A model generated the notes under the pieces. It made no database searches. It worked only from the letters and a program-made list of their open reading frames with translations, and was not told the origin of the DNA. The position numbers and the translations under genes were made by a program. Positions 8,180 to 15,402 of a DNA stretch of 38,460 nucleotides are shown here, piece after piece (position 1 is the first letter of the stretch; each line of letters starts with the position of its first letter). The stretch lies in NCBI GenBank assembly GCA_021821085.1, contig JAKACV010000023.1:1-38460 (forward strand), written 5' to 3'. Source of the stretch: Bacillota bacterium. Lineage in GTDB: Bacteria; Bacillota; Bacilli; Alicyclobacillales; SLC66.

Positions 8180-9439
8180 ATGGCGAAAACCAGTTATCGA
8201 GATGATCACGCGTTTTCCATCCATTTTTTCCTGGAAGTGTTTTCGCGTTTCGGATACGGTGCAAACGGGATCACTCGACTAGCGTACACAGAACCTGAAA
8301 AAATGGCGAAAACTCAATTTGTGAAGTTGTGTGAGAATGAAGGTATGAATGTTCGGTTAGATGCTGCTGGGAATGTCATTGCTAGGCGTTCCGGGGTAGG
8401 AGAAGAGAAATGTGCAGTTGCTTGTGGATCGCATTTGGATTCTGTGATTAACGCCGGGAGTTACGATGGTGTGTTGGGCGTACTAGCGGGTTTAGAAGTG
8501 GTGCGAATGCTTAACAGAAGAAATATTCAAACTAGATATCCCATTGAACTCATTGCGTTTACGTGTGAAGAGTCTAGTAGATTTGGTGTTTCGACTGTTG
8601 GAAGTAAGGCGATGGTAGGATTGTTAGACATGGATGTTCTTGCTCATGTTAAGGATAAAGCAGGCATGTCTTTTGAGGAAGCAGTTCGACTGCAAGGACT
8701 TGATTTTGCTCGTTTGCCGCAGGCACGCCGGAGTCCAGATGAACTAAAGGTGTTCATTGAACTTCATATTGAGCAAGGGCCCGTGCTCGAACAAAACAAA
8801 AAGCAGATTGGCGTGGTCAGCTCAATTGCGGCCCCCACACGATTTCGTTTAAATATTGCCGGAGAAGCTGGTCATTCTGGAACGACAACGATGGAGTTAC
8901 GCAAAGATGCTTTGGTTGGTGCGGCTGAGATCATCCTTGCTGTAGAAAAACTGACAACCCAGGAGCATCATTCTTTTTCTGTAGGGACAGTTGGATCACT
9001 TCATGTGCTTCCTAATTCTACTAATACAATTCCCGGGAAGGTGGAAATGATCTATGAATTTAGAAGCAACGATCGTGAAAGCAAATATCATTTGAACCGA
9101 AGTTTGATTGAGCAAATTAAGGATATCTCGGAACGTAGAGGATTAACTGTCGAAAGTCAACTGTTGAGTGATGAATCACCTGTTGAATTGAACCCGTTCG
9201 TACGAAATGTGATTAAAGAGTCGTGTGAAGTACGTGGCAAATCATTTTTAGAAATGGCGAGCGGAGCGGGTCATGATGCCATGAATATGGCACAACTTTG
9301 CCCGACAGGTATGATTTTTGTTCCATCGGTTCGAGGGGTAAGTCATCATCCTGGTGAATTCACCGAACCATTTGATGTGGAGGCAGGGGTGGATATTTTG
9401 TACGAAACGATGCTTCGTTTAGCCGAACCGATATGTTAA
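8180..9439 (+). CDS. M20-family N-carbamoyl-L-amino-acid/ureidosuccinate amidohydrolase
   Basis: A zinc-dependent amidohydrolase of the M20 HyuC/AllC group, 419 residues. Metal and catalytic motifs are GSHLDS (H85), YDGVLG (D96), FTCEES (E130, E131), ELHIEQGP (H196) and, near the C-terminus, GVSHHPGEFTEP. The dimerisation-domain motif AGHSGTTTMELRKDA is present. Family members hydrolyse N-carbamoyl-L-amino acids, allantoate or beta-ureidopropionate. With dihydroorotase and dihydroorotate dehydrogenase beside it, the fitting substrate is N-carbamoyl-L-aspartate (ureidosuccinate), giving aspartate, ammonia and CO2. This assignment is inference. The start is well supported by GGGAGGA (8167-8173), which lies in a small palindrome GGAGGACCTCC that might affect translation. 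The next gene follows after 30 bases. Confidence 0.87.
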   Translation: MAKTSYRDDHAFSIHFFLEVFSRFGYGANGITRLAYTEPEKMAKTQFVKLCENEGMNVRLDAAGNVIARRSGVGEEKCAVACGSHLDSVINAGSYDGVLGVLAGLEVVRMLNRRNIQTRYPIELIAFTCEESSRFGVSTVGSKAMVGLLDMDVLAHVKDKAGMSFEEAVRLQGLDFARLPQARRSPDELKVFIELHIEQGPVLEQNKKQIGVVSSIAAPTRFRLNIAGEAGHSGTTTMELRKDALVGAAEIILAVEKLTTQEHHSFSVGTVGSLHVLPNSTNTIPGKVEMIYEFRSNDRESKYHLNRSLIEQIKDISERRGLTVESQLLSDESPVELNPFVRNVIKESCEVRGKSFLEMASGAGHDAMNMAQLCPTGMIFVPSVRGVSHHPGEFTEPFDVEAGVDILYETMLRLAEPIC

Positions 9440-9469
9440 TCGTTATTTTAGAGGGAAGGATGCAATGAA

Positions 9470-10255
9470 ATGAAGTTATTGCAAGGTACGGTTTTGTCAA
9501 ATACATGGGTGAGTCCGCGCTATAAGCATATGTCAATTCATGCCCCGGAAATTGTCGAGGAGTGCAAAGCTGGACAGTTTTTTCATCTGAAATGCTCGGA
9601 TAGTTTTTCCCCGTTGCTTAGGCGCCCGATGAGCATCTATAAAATAGTAAAAAAAGAGGGTGAAATACACTTTTTGTATTTGATAAAAGGTGAGGGGACG
9701 AAGTGTTTGGCGAATATGCATCAAGGAGACCAATTGAATATGTTTGGGCCTCTTGGAAATGGATTTACTTTGCAAACGGAGTGGCATTCTCTCTTGATCG
9801 TCGCCCGCGGTGTGGGGTTGGCGACAATGGCACCTTTAATCGATATGGCGACGAAACAGGGTATTGCGACTTACGCAATTCTCAGCGCAAGGACAAAGGG
9901 GGACATTCTGTCTGCGGACTACATGAAAGAGTGTGGCGCTGAGGTGGTTTCATTAACGGATGAAGATCGTGACAGCGATGTGGAGCATGTGAGGAAAATG
10001 GTTGAAAATGTAATCGATAGCAAGTCCATTGATGCGTTGTTTACATGTGGATCAAAACGTTTGACGAATATGCTCAAAGGGATATCCTTACAGCGGAAAA
10101 TACCAGGCCAGGTTGCAATGGAAGAAAACATGGGTTGTGGTTCGGGAATGTGTTTTTGCTGTGTTAAGCCATTCAATCGGGGTGGCGAGATTGTCAATTT
10201 GCGCGTGTGTTCAGAAGGACCCGTATTTCAGTTGGAAGAGGTGATGGAACTGTGA
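9470..10255 (+). CDS. PyrK-like dihydroorotate dehydrogenase electron-transfer subunit
   Basis: An iron-sulfur flavoprotein of the PyrK family, 261 residues, which passes electrons between NAD(H) and a class 1B dihydroorotate dehydrogenase. The FAD-binding motif RRPMS is at residues 51-55, and the nucleotide-binding segment ARGVGLATMAPL is around 112-123. The [2Fe-2S] cysteines are C223, C228, C231 and C247 (pattern C-x4-C-x2-C-x15-C in MGCGSGMCFCC...RVCSEGPVF); C230 is an additional Cys. The ATG has GAGGGAAGGA shortly upstream, and the last four bases overlap the following dehydrogenase gene. NAD coupling makes the reaction reversible, which suits orotate reduction with NADH. The gene is not surrounded by the usual pyr biosynthetic operon, supporting a separate catabolic role. 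Confidence 0.92.
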   Translation: MKLLQGTVLSNTWVSPRYKHMSIHAPEIVEECKAGQFFHLKCSDSFSPLLRRPMSIYKIVKKEGEIHFLYLIKGEGTKCLANMHQGDQLNMFGPLGNGFTLQTEWHSLLIVARGVGLATMAPLIDMATKQGIATYAILSARTKGDILSADYMKECGAEVVSLTDEDRDSDVEHVRKMVENVIDSKSIDALFTCGSKRLTNMLKGISLQRKIPGQVAMEENMGCGSGMCFCCVKPFNRGGEIVNLRVCSEGPVFQLEEVMEL

Positions 10256-11196
10256 ATGAGGTTGACATGAAGGTCTCGATTGGGGGAGTTTCAATGAAAA
10301 ACCCTGTTATGCCAGCTTCGGGTACGTTTGCTGAAGAAACGGCGCAGATTTTTGATCTGAGTGTACTTGGTGCGCTCGTTACGAAGAGTGTGACGAAATA
10401 TCCACGGATGGGCAATCGTGGACCACGAATCGCAGAGACGATTGCTGGTATGATCAATGCGGTTGGTATTCAGAGTAAAGGATCTCAGGTAATTCGGGAA
10501 ACGTCCATTCCTTTTTATCAACAATTTAACAGTCCGTTAATTGTTAGTATTTCTGCCGATACAGCTGACGAATTTGTCGACTTGGCACAGGAACTGTCCG
10601 TGCCTGGAGTTGCTGCACTTGAAATCAATATCTCTTGTCCCAATCTAGAGGATGATGGACGGTCATATGCGATGGATCCAACGCAGACCTATCGTGTGGT
10701 TGATTACATTCGAAAAAGTACACAACTTCCGTTGTACGCGAAGTTAACGCCTAATACGAATGCAATCACTGAAGTCGCAGTTGCAGCTGAGGCAGCTGGA
10801 GCCGATGCGGTGGTGGTGGCAAATACGATGCTTTCAATGGTCATTGATGTTGAGACGAGAAAGCCGAAAGTTGGGAATATCATGGGGGGACTTTCTGGAC
10901 CTTGCACGAAACCAGTGATTTTACGGATGGTATATCAAGTATATAAAAAAGTGGGTATTCCGATCATTGGGTGCGGAGGAATTTGTAGTGCAGAAGATGC
11001 CATCGAGTATATGATTGCTGGAGCATCCGCAGTTCAAGTTGGAACCTATAATTTTGTTAACCCGATCGGGATGGTCGATATTATTCAAGGTATGAAGGAA
11101 TACGCGGTTCGTCATAGGATATCTTCGTTGAGTGATTTGGTCGGGTCGGTATGCGTCGATGAACAAACACGTATCGACAAGGCAGCCGCATATTAG
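10252..11196 (+). CDS. Dihydroorotate dehydrogenase, class 1B (PyrD-like)
   Basis: An FMN-dependent dihydroorotate dehydrogenase catalytic subunit, 314 residues, close to the roughly 310 usual for class 1B. The catalytic Cys is C129 in EINISCPN, and FMN/substrate Lys residues are K45 (VTKSVT) and K164 (YAKLTPN). GGLSGP and the GCGGI phosphate-binding motif near the C-terminus are also present. The start is the GTG at 10252, overlapping the pyrK-like stop by four bases (GTGA), with GAGGTG just ahead, so the two subunits are translationally coupled. It lacks the C-terminal ferredoxin domain of dihydropyrimidine dehydrogenase PreA, arguing against a uracil-reduction pathway. In this context I read it as working in reverse (orotate to dihydroorotate), but a biosynthetic duplicate cannot be excluded. 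Confidence 0.9.
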   Translation: MNEVDMKVSIGGVSMKNPVMPASGTFAEETAQIFDLSVLGALVTKSVTKYPRMGNRGPRIAETIAGMINAVGIQSKGSQVIRETSIPFYQQFNSPLIVSISADTADEFVDLAQELSVPGVAALEINISCPNLEDDGRSYAMDPTQTYRVVDYIRKSTQLPLYAKLTPNTNAITEVAVAAEAAGADAVVVANTMLSMVIDVETRKPKVGNIMGGLSGPCTKPVILRMVYQVYKKVGIPIIGCGGICSAEDAIEYMIAGASAVQVGTYNFVNPIGMVDIIQGMKEYAVRHRISSLSDLVGSVCVDEQTRIDKAAAY

Positions 11197-11281
11197 TGAA
11201 CCCACTGAACAAAAGATTACTGGGGCTGATTGGCCAGATCGTGATATAGGGAAAAATTCCTTCTATCGCGATCCCGAGGAG

Positions 11282-11485
11282 TTAGAATTGGACATTATGG
11301 GAATCTATCTTGAAACACACAGGGTGGAGTTTGACAACTCGGCCGATATCGAACTCCACTAAAGCATTACCGTCTTCAGTAATCGCGCGAATAATACCAT
11401 ATTCCCCCCGGAACGCCACTTTTTCAATCCCTTCTTCATAAATATCATCTATTATCTCGACTCTATCACCGATTTCTATAAACAT
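11282..11485 (-). CDS. Small SH3/KOW-like protein of unknown function
   Basis: A 67-residue protein read from the ATG at 11485, chosen because GAGGAGGGG lies 6 bases upstream. It is mostly beta-strand in character (FIEIGDRVEIIDD, GEYGIIRAI, NALVEFDIGRVVKLHP), resembling small SH3- or KOW-like barrels that often bind nucleic acid or a partner protein. Its first 20 bases overlap the end of the phosphoribosyltransferase-like gene, so the two are probably translationally coupled. I do not recognise the family. Confidence 0.7.
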   Translation of the reverse strand: MFIEIGDRVEIIDDIYEEGIEKVAFRGEYGIIRAITEDGNALVEFDIGRVVKLHPVCFKIDSHNVQF

Positions 11486-12410
11486 TGCTTTCCCCTCCTC
11501 GCGCGTGAATGCCAAAGAATAATGGGAACTCCTCTGCAAATTCGTATGGATCATTCTGTACAAAGGATAGTATGCGATTTTGTTGCGTTTCATCGAGAAA
11601 AATAAATTGGTCTGTTAGTAATCGTTCACAACGAGTCAAAAAATTGTGCGTCCATGATCGAGGAGATTCCATATAAAGCAAGATCTCGTGTAGAGAAAAT
11701 TGGCTAATTAAATTTTTTTTATACGCTTCAACGAAAACAGCTTCGCTTAGATCTAAGGGTGTAAATATTTGAACTCCATTTTGTTCTAGCTTCTGACGAC
11801 CTGGCGTGCCGCGAACTGCGACAGTTAGTGTTTCTTTTAATGAAACACCGATTCCTTCAAGTGTGGGTAACCAGTAGCGTGTGTAGCTTGCTGCAGTATT
11901 AATAATATCGGAAACATGTAACACATTTACATCATTCCATTTGTTATCCGTTAGATTGCCATGGTTATCTAAACTCCAGTAATCACCGTTTTTTAAAATA
12001 AACAGGTGAGGAATTCCCATTACTTTTGCAAAAGGAATAGAAAAAAACCAGTCTCTACGTTCACCACCAGAAATAGCTGAAGGCATCGATCGAGTTGAGG
12101 ATTGATAAAATTGGACTAGTAGAGAGATGGTCTCCATGTAATTCTTGTCGCAATCCAGGTGGCCGATCATGATTTGTGATATTTTCATGGCCTTTTCTCT
12201 TCTATCCAAAGCAGACGAGAGAATGTCGGTGATTTGGGGCAATGCCTGAGAGGCGATATGAGGACCAATCATTTTTTCGACATTGATATAATATGGTCCA
12301 GGAATACAGGAGGTGTACCAATAAGGCATGTCTGTTTCATTCTTTCTGACTCGAATAGCACCCGTTTGCACCAAGCGTTCTAATAGACGATCCTGCATGT
12401 TGATAGTCAT
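11466..12410 (-). CDS. Orotate phosphoribosyltransferase-like protein with altered PRPP loop
   Basis: A 314-residue protein whose first 220 residues follow the order of landmarks of orotate phosphoribosyltransferase: LVQTGAI (14-19), PGPYYINVEKMIG (38-49), SGGERRDWFFSIPFAKVMG (114-132) where PyrE has its substrate-binding loop, HLFILK (135-140), VLHVSDIINTAAS (163-175) at the PRPP-binding loop, and RQKLEQNGVQIFTPLDL. The PRPP loop normally reads like VVDDVITTGGS; here one of the two Asp residues is Ser and TTGG is NTAA, so transferase activity is doubtful. About 90 further residues form an extension I do not recognise. ATG 12410 has GGAGG 8 bases upstream. It converges on the orotate-type cluster, suggesting a ligand-sensing or salvage role. 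The family assignment is by pattern only. Confidence 0.6.
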   Translation of the reverse strand: MTINMQDRLLERLVQTGAIRVRKNETDMPYWYTSCIPGPYYINVEKMIGPHIASQALPQITDILSSALDRREKAMKISQIMIGHLDCDKNYMETISLLVQFYQSSTRSMPSAISGGERRDWFFSIPFAKVMGIPHLFILKNGDYWSLDNHGNLTDNKWNDVNVLHVSDIINTAASYTRYWLPTLEGIGVSLKETLTVAVRGTPGRQKLEQNGVQIFTPLDLSEAVFVEAYKKNLISQFSLHEILLYMESPRSWTHNFLTRCERLLTDQFIFLDETQQNRILSFVQNDPYEFAEEFPLFFGIHARGGESNVYRNR

Positions 12411-12981
12411 AGGCACAACCTCCGCATAGACTCATGAAATATGTCAATTAAAAGTATATCAAATTATTAGAATAAAAGTTACTAGAAAAATAAAACTGCT
12501 CCTCAGATTCTCAGTGCGAAACGGATTCCCGAGATCGTGGATTTTAGTATTCACGTTTGATGAATACGCTGGTCATAATAATAGGCTATCTTGTCAATCT
12601 TCGCATCTAGTTAGATACACATAGTGGAAAATTTGAATATAGATAGGTAAATCGTCCTTGTATAATGGAGCAGTAGCTAAGTAATGTAACTTTCATGAAA
12701 AGAACTTAACATGGAATTATGGTAATCTTATTATCAAGCACTGGAGTTAACTGGTTGTTTAATATTTTAGGGCATGAAGTGAAAGTCTTATTTCAAGTGA
12801 GATAATTCATTCGCCATCTAGGTATGGAGAGTATTAAAGTTATGCTTGAGGAGCTAGATAGTGCAAGACCTGTCATATAGGTGGTTGTCGATGAAACAAG
12901 CAACTCATGCCTCTAAACGAAGGACGGAGAAGTACGCCCGCTGAGGTGCAATCACTAATCAAATAGAGGGAGATGGATTTG
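12411..12981. other. Intergenic region, no recognisable gene
   Basis: This stretch separates the PRTase-like gene from the hypothetical gene at 12982. It is A+T-rich. A TATAAT at about 12661 could be a -10 element for rightward transcription, but no good -35 is seen at the right distance. A short frame near 12824-12880 (contains IKVMLEELDSARPVI) ends in a stop and continues in frame as VVVDETSNSCL, which may be the remains of a small gene. I could not identify it. Confidence 0.4.
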
Positions 12982-13404
12982 ATGTTTGAGTTCATTTTCG
13001 GAAAACGGATTAATGATCATTATAAAGTAAAGAAACACCGAAATGGTACTTTAACACTACATCATTCGCCTAAACACTTCTTTTATTATTTGTCTAAAGA
13101 GGAGTTTTTTGACGTTAGATTAGAAACTTATCATCAAATAGCATCACTTCAGGACTTTCGAAATATAAAGAAAGTTGTTGGGGCGAGTGTCATCATTGAT
13201 TATTCGTTAGATGGATTTAAAGTAGAAAACAGAGAGATACGTATAAAAGATATAATGAACTTCTCGAAAAATTGGCTTGGGAATGCCCACAATTGGTATT
13301 GCAGTCGTGTTTCTAAGTTATTTCAGCATATATGTAAAAATAACGTCTTTGTTGGAAGTATGGATTGGGAGCTATTTAAAAGTAAGTACAAGGTGATTCA
13401 CTAA
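12982..13404 (+). CDS. Hypothetical protein, 140 residues
   Basis: An A+T-rich gene of about 140 codons with no recognised family. The ATG at 12982 is preferred over ATG 12973 because GAGGGA (12966-12971) is about 10 bases ahead of the former and only one base from the latter. The product is basic and aromatic-rich (KVKKHRNGTLTLHH, HFFYYLSKEEFFD, NWLGNAHNWYC), with no membrane segment or signal peptide. The stop codon (TAA at 13402-13404) ends inside the 5-bp target duplication of the first MITE copy, so the insertion sits directly after the gene and may have altered its last codon. Codon usage and composition differ from the flanking operons, which suggests transferred DNA. Confidence 0.6.
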   Translation: MFEFIFGKRINDHYKVKKHRNGTLTLHHSPKHFFYYLSKEEFFDVRLETYHQIASLQDFRNIKKVVGASVIIDYSLDGFKVENREIRIKDIMNFSKNWLGNAHNWYCSRVSKLFQHICKNNVFVGSMDWELFKSKYKVIH

Positions 13405-13406
13405 AA

Positions 13407-13563
13407 GAGCCTGTTCAAAAAGGGTTGAGGTAAGATGCGAGCAGGGGTTTGGTGAAGTCTGGACATGCGCGCGGAGTGTACGATAGGTGGTACATGAGCA
13501 CGCATGTCCAGCACAAGCCGAAGCCCTGCGCTGCAGAGTTCTCGACCCTTTTTGAACAACCTC
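13407..13563. mobile_element. 157-bp MITE, copy 1
   Basis: A non-autonomous element flanked by the 5-bp duplication TAAAA (13402-13406 and 13564-13568). Its ends are imperfect terminal inverted repeats: GAGCCTGTTCAAAAAGGGT on the left, and GAGGTTGTTCAAAAAGGGT when the right end is read on the other strand. Inside is an 11-bp perfect inverted repeat (CTGGACATGCG at 13459-13469, complement at 13501-13511). Further copies are at 16916-17072 (inverted) and 19819-19975. It encodes no protein. Confidence 0.9.
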
Positions 13564-13650
13564 TAAAATTATTTTGAAGTTCCTGCGTCAGAGATCGCCA
13601 CATCTATACTATCTGTTTGATCATTCGTTTGATGTTTAGGCTGACGCCGA

Positions 13651-13692
13651 ATGAAGGCAATGCTCCGTAATGCTACGGAGCATTGCCTTCAT
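13651..13692. repeat. Perfect 19-bp inverted repeat with 4-base loop
   Basis: ATGAAGGCAATGCTCCGTA (13651-13669) is followed by ATGC and then its exact complement (13674-13692). There is no T-run on either side, so it is not a standard intrinsic terminator, although such a strong hairpin could stop or stabilise RNA. It is not part of the nearby MITE. Confidence 0.6.
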
Positions 13693-14052
13693 GAGTTCTA
13701 CTTCAATATTGTTTCATAATCCCCAAGATCTGTCCACCACCTGCTTTGAAGACGCAGGAGCAGATTCCAATACTGATCTGTTCTAACCCATTTTTTGTTG
13801 TGTTCCATCCAAGACATGACGTTCACTTTCATTTTTTTCTTTGATTCAAGTCTTGAACTTCTTTACATTTGCTATGGAGAGTACGGTGTAATTCAATACA
13901 TACAGCGTTTAACTGCGGATATCCATCGTACTTATATCCGTATGTAAAATGTGGATATAAGCATATTTTGAGGGATGAACAACCGCTGTCCATGGCGAGA
14001 GATTATGCAGCAACGTATGATGAATTATTCCTAAGGATAGGAGGTAGGTATT
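13693..14052. other. Intergenic region upstream of the DUF2642 gene
   Basis: No credible gene was found. It holds a 9-bp inverted repeat, CTTATATCC (13931-13939) with GGATATAAG (13953-13961), about 90 bases before the DUF2642-like start, which could be an operator. A 70-codon open frame at 13869-14081 lacks a ribosome binding site and overlaps the real gene. Confidence 0.45.
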
Positions 14053-14259
14053 ATGCACAACTGTATTTCCTTGACTTTTAAGGAGAAGGCAAAGCAGTTG
14101 GTGGGTCATCGCGTGAAGGTGGTCACAACCAATGGGACGTTCAATGGTCGCCTCTATGCGGTTGAAGCTAATTACCTCACGCTGCGCATACTTGTGTATA
14201 AGCGGTACATCAAGACGTTTATTCGACTTGATGAGATTGTTGCACTGCGTCGGGAGTAA
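14053..14259 (+). CDS. DUF2642 (YuzF-like) small protein
   Basis: A 68-residue LSm-like small protein resembling DUF2642/YuzF proteins of spore-forming Bacillota. The pattern LVGHRVKVVTTNGTFNGRLYAVEANYL is split over five short strands, and the end reads FIRLDEIVALRRE. The ribosome binding site AGGAGGTAG lies just ahead of the ATG and is one of the best in the window. It is a single gene with its own terminator at 14297-14332. The function of the family is not established; several members are spore-associated. Confidence 0.75.
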   Translation: MHNCISLTFKEKAKQLVGHRVKVVTTNGTFNGRLYAVEANYLTLRILVYKRYIKTFIRLDEIVALRRE

Positions 14260-14296
14260 TTCGTGGAATTTACTAGCATATAGTTGGAATAGTATG

Positions 14297-14332
14297 GCTC
14301 CTCTGGAGAACCGGAGGGGCAGTCTTTTCTTT
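14297..14332 (+). terminator. Intrinsic terminator after the DUF2642 gene
   Basis: GCTCCTCTGG pairs with CCGGAGGGGC (two G-U pairs) around an AGAA loop, followed by AGTCTTTTCTTTT. It is 40 bases after the stop codon. Confidence 0.85.
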
Positions 14333-14384
14333 TAAGCCACTTCCTGTCTTGATTGAGTTGTCCTATCTGTCTGATCGTTCGTTG

Positions 14385-14639
14385 CTAAGGGGATATCATC
14401 AAGGGACCTGCTTGGGAAAGTGTATGAGCATGTTCACAACCGTGTTTTTCTTTTACTTGCATAATTGATCTGATAAGATCTGCTGACCTGGATTCTTCTT
14501 TCTTACAGAGTAGTGCATAAAGCAGTTGATTTGCTATATCTAGATTCTCCTCCAATGGCTCATTTGGGGTACCGTGACTACACATAGTGAAGATAAACGA
14601 ATGGAGGCAATTCAGTGTATTCAATTCGTCATGTGTCAT
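14385..14639 (-). CDS. Hypothetical protein, 84 residues
   Basis: A small soluble protein of unrecognised family. It is accepted as a gene because ATG 14639 is preceded by AGAGGTGA at correct spacing and because the sequence looks like a helical protein (NTLNCLHSFIFTMC, LEENLDIANQLLYALLCKK, ADLIRSIMQVKEK). The C-terminal part contains a Cys/His-containing EKHGCEHAH segment that might bind metal. It converges on the DUF2642 gene terminator and has no operon partner. Confidence 0.55.
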   Translation of the reverse strand: MTHDELNTLNCLHSFIFTMCSHGTPNEPLEENLDIANQLLYALLCKKEESRSADLIRSIMQVKEKHGCEHAHTLSQAGPLMISP

Positions 14640-15066
14640 AAGGTCACCTCTGTATATTCAATTTTATTCTCTCGCATTTATCAAATAGTCTATCACAATA
14701 TATGCACTCTGTATATTTCAAATAATCATATTATATGCGCGATATCATTCTCTTGTTTTATTTTCGATTTGGTTCTCTTAAATATCCTTAAATATTCTTA
14801 ATAATTCTATCAAATCGTTAGCTGGGATTTTTCCATAGAGTTCCCTTTTACCCGATTTGTGTGGGTGCTTCTTATTGCAGAACGGCGATAGCGCATAAAT
14901 CTCAAACTGTAGGCACAATATACGCTCCGTCTGGCAGAGGCGATACGTAGACGCAAACACGAGGGATTTCGGGCACTTGCTGAACTTTGAAAATACGACA
15001 GCATAAAAAGCTCGTTTTTCAAGAATAGGTTGTATTTTATACACTTCAAACGGCTATCTCGATCCA
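14640..15066. other. Intergenic region upstream of the SOS cassette
   Basis: No supported gene. Open frames on the minus strand at 14778-15044 and 14810-15115 overlap one another, lack ribosome binding sites and run through the SOS promoter, so I treat them as chance. The last part (from about 15040) is duplicated at 17804-18021. Confidence 0.45.
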
Positions 15067-15121
15067 AAACATGTGTTTGATTTTTTGATTTATCGGGATA
15101 TAATAAAGGGAACATATGTTT
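15067..15121 (+). promoter_or_regulatory. SOS promoter with two LexA (DinR) boxes
   Basis: Candidate -35 TTGATT (15077-15082) and -10 TATAAT (15099-15104) are 16 bases apart. Two near matches to the Gram-positive LexA box GAAC-N4-GTTC flank them: AAAC-ATGT-GTTT (15067-15078) overlaps the -35, and GAAC-ATAT-GTTT (15110-15121) sits at the start point. Both are placed so that bound LexA would block transcription of the Y-family polymerase cassette. Confidence 0.7.
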
Positions 15122-15138
15122 GTTGGGAGTGGTGCAAT

Positions 15139-15402
15139 ATGAGACCGCTGGGACAGTTGCGAAGGTATTTAATGCTGCGATTACTGCACGAAAACATCAT
15201 GCAGCTAGGAAAATACACTGCTCAGGAATTGGACGAGAATCACATTGAAATCCTGCACATTGATCAGACTGCAAAGGATTTTCGAATTCAATATCGCGTA
15301 AATAACAAAGAATCCCAAGCAATCTTTATGCGCGTCATGCTGTACTCGGACATAAAAGCAATTCTCCAAACGCTTGATGAGACAGTTGAGATTCCTTCAT
15401 GA
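15139..15402 (+). CDS. Small protein encoded first in a UvrX-type SOS polymerase cassette
   Basis: An 87-residue protein directly downstream of the SOS promoter, with TTGGGAGTGG ahead of ATG 15139. It is probably helical at the N-terminus (PLGQLRRYLMLRLLHENIM) with a beta-rich second half (NHIEILHIDQT, FRIQYRVNNKESQAIFM). Its stop overlaps the polymerase start by four bases (ATGA), so it is translationally coupled to it. A partial second copy lies at 17913-17999. I do not recognise a named family. Bacillus Y-polymerase cassettes often carry small accessory genes, and its position suggests a role in the same damage response. Confidence 0.75.
   Translation: MRPLGQLRRYLMLRLLHENIMQLGKYTAQELDENHIEILHIDQTAKDFRIQYRVNNKESQAIFMRVMLYSDIKAILQTLDETVEIPS

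Noticed and set aside
3497-9439. Reading the cluster as allantoin degradation (permease, allantoinase, PucR, allantoate amidohydrolase)
   Set aside because: The dihydroorotase carboxylate-binding Arg and Asn are present, and PyrK and class 1B PyrD follow closely in the same unit; these have no role in allantoin breakdown. It remains the main alternative for the first four genes.
9470-11196. Reading the PyrK/PyrD pair as dihydropyrimidine dehydrogenase (PreT/PreA) for uracil breakdown
   Set aside because: The dehydrogenase lacks the C-terminal ferredoxin domain of PreA, and the partner has PyrK-type FAD and [2Fe-2S] motifs rather than the PreT architecture.
13415-13603. Open frames within the MITE copies (also at 16810-17064 and 19827-20129) sharing the same peptide text
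   Set aside because: The shared text is simply the repeated element read in one frame; there is no ribosome binding site, and the element is palindromic and non-coding.
13869-14081. 70-codon frame upstream of the DUF2642 gene
   Set aside because: No ribosome binding site, and it overlaps the well-supported DUF2642 start.
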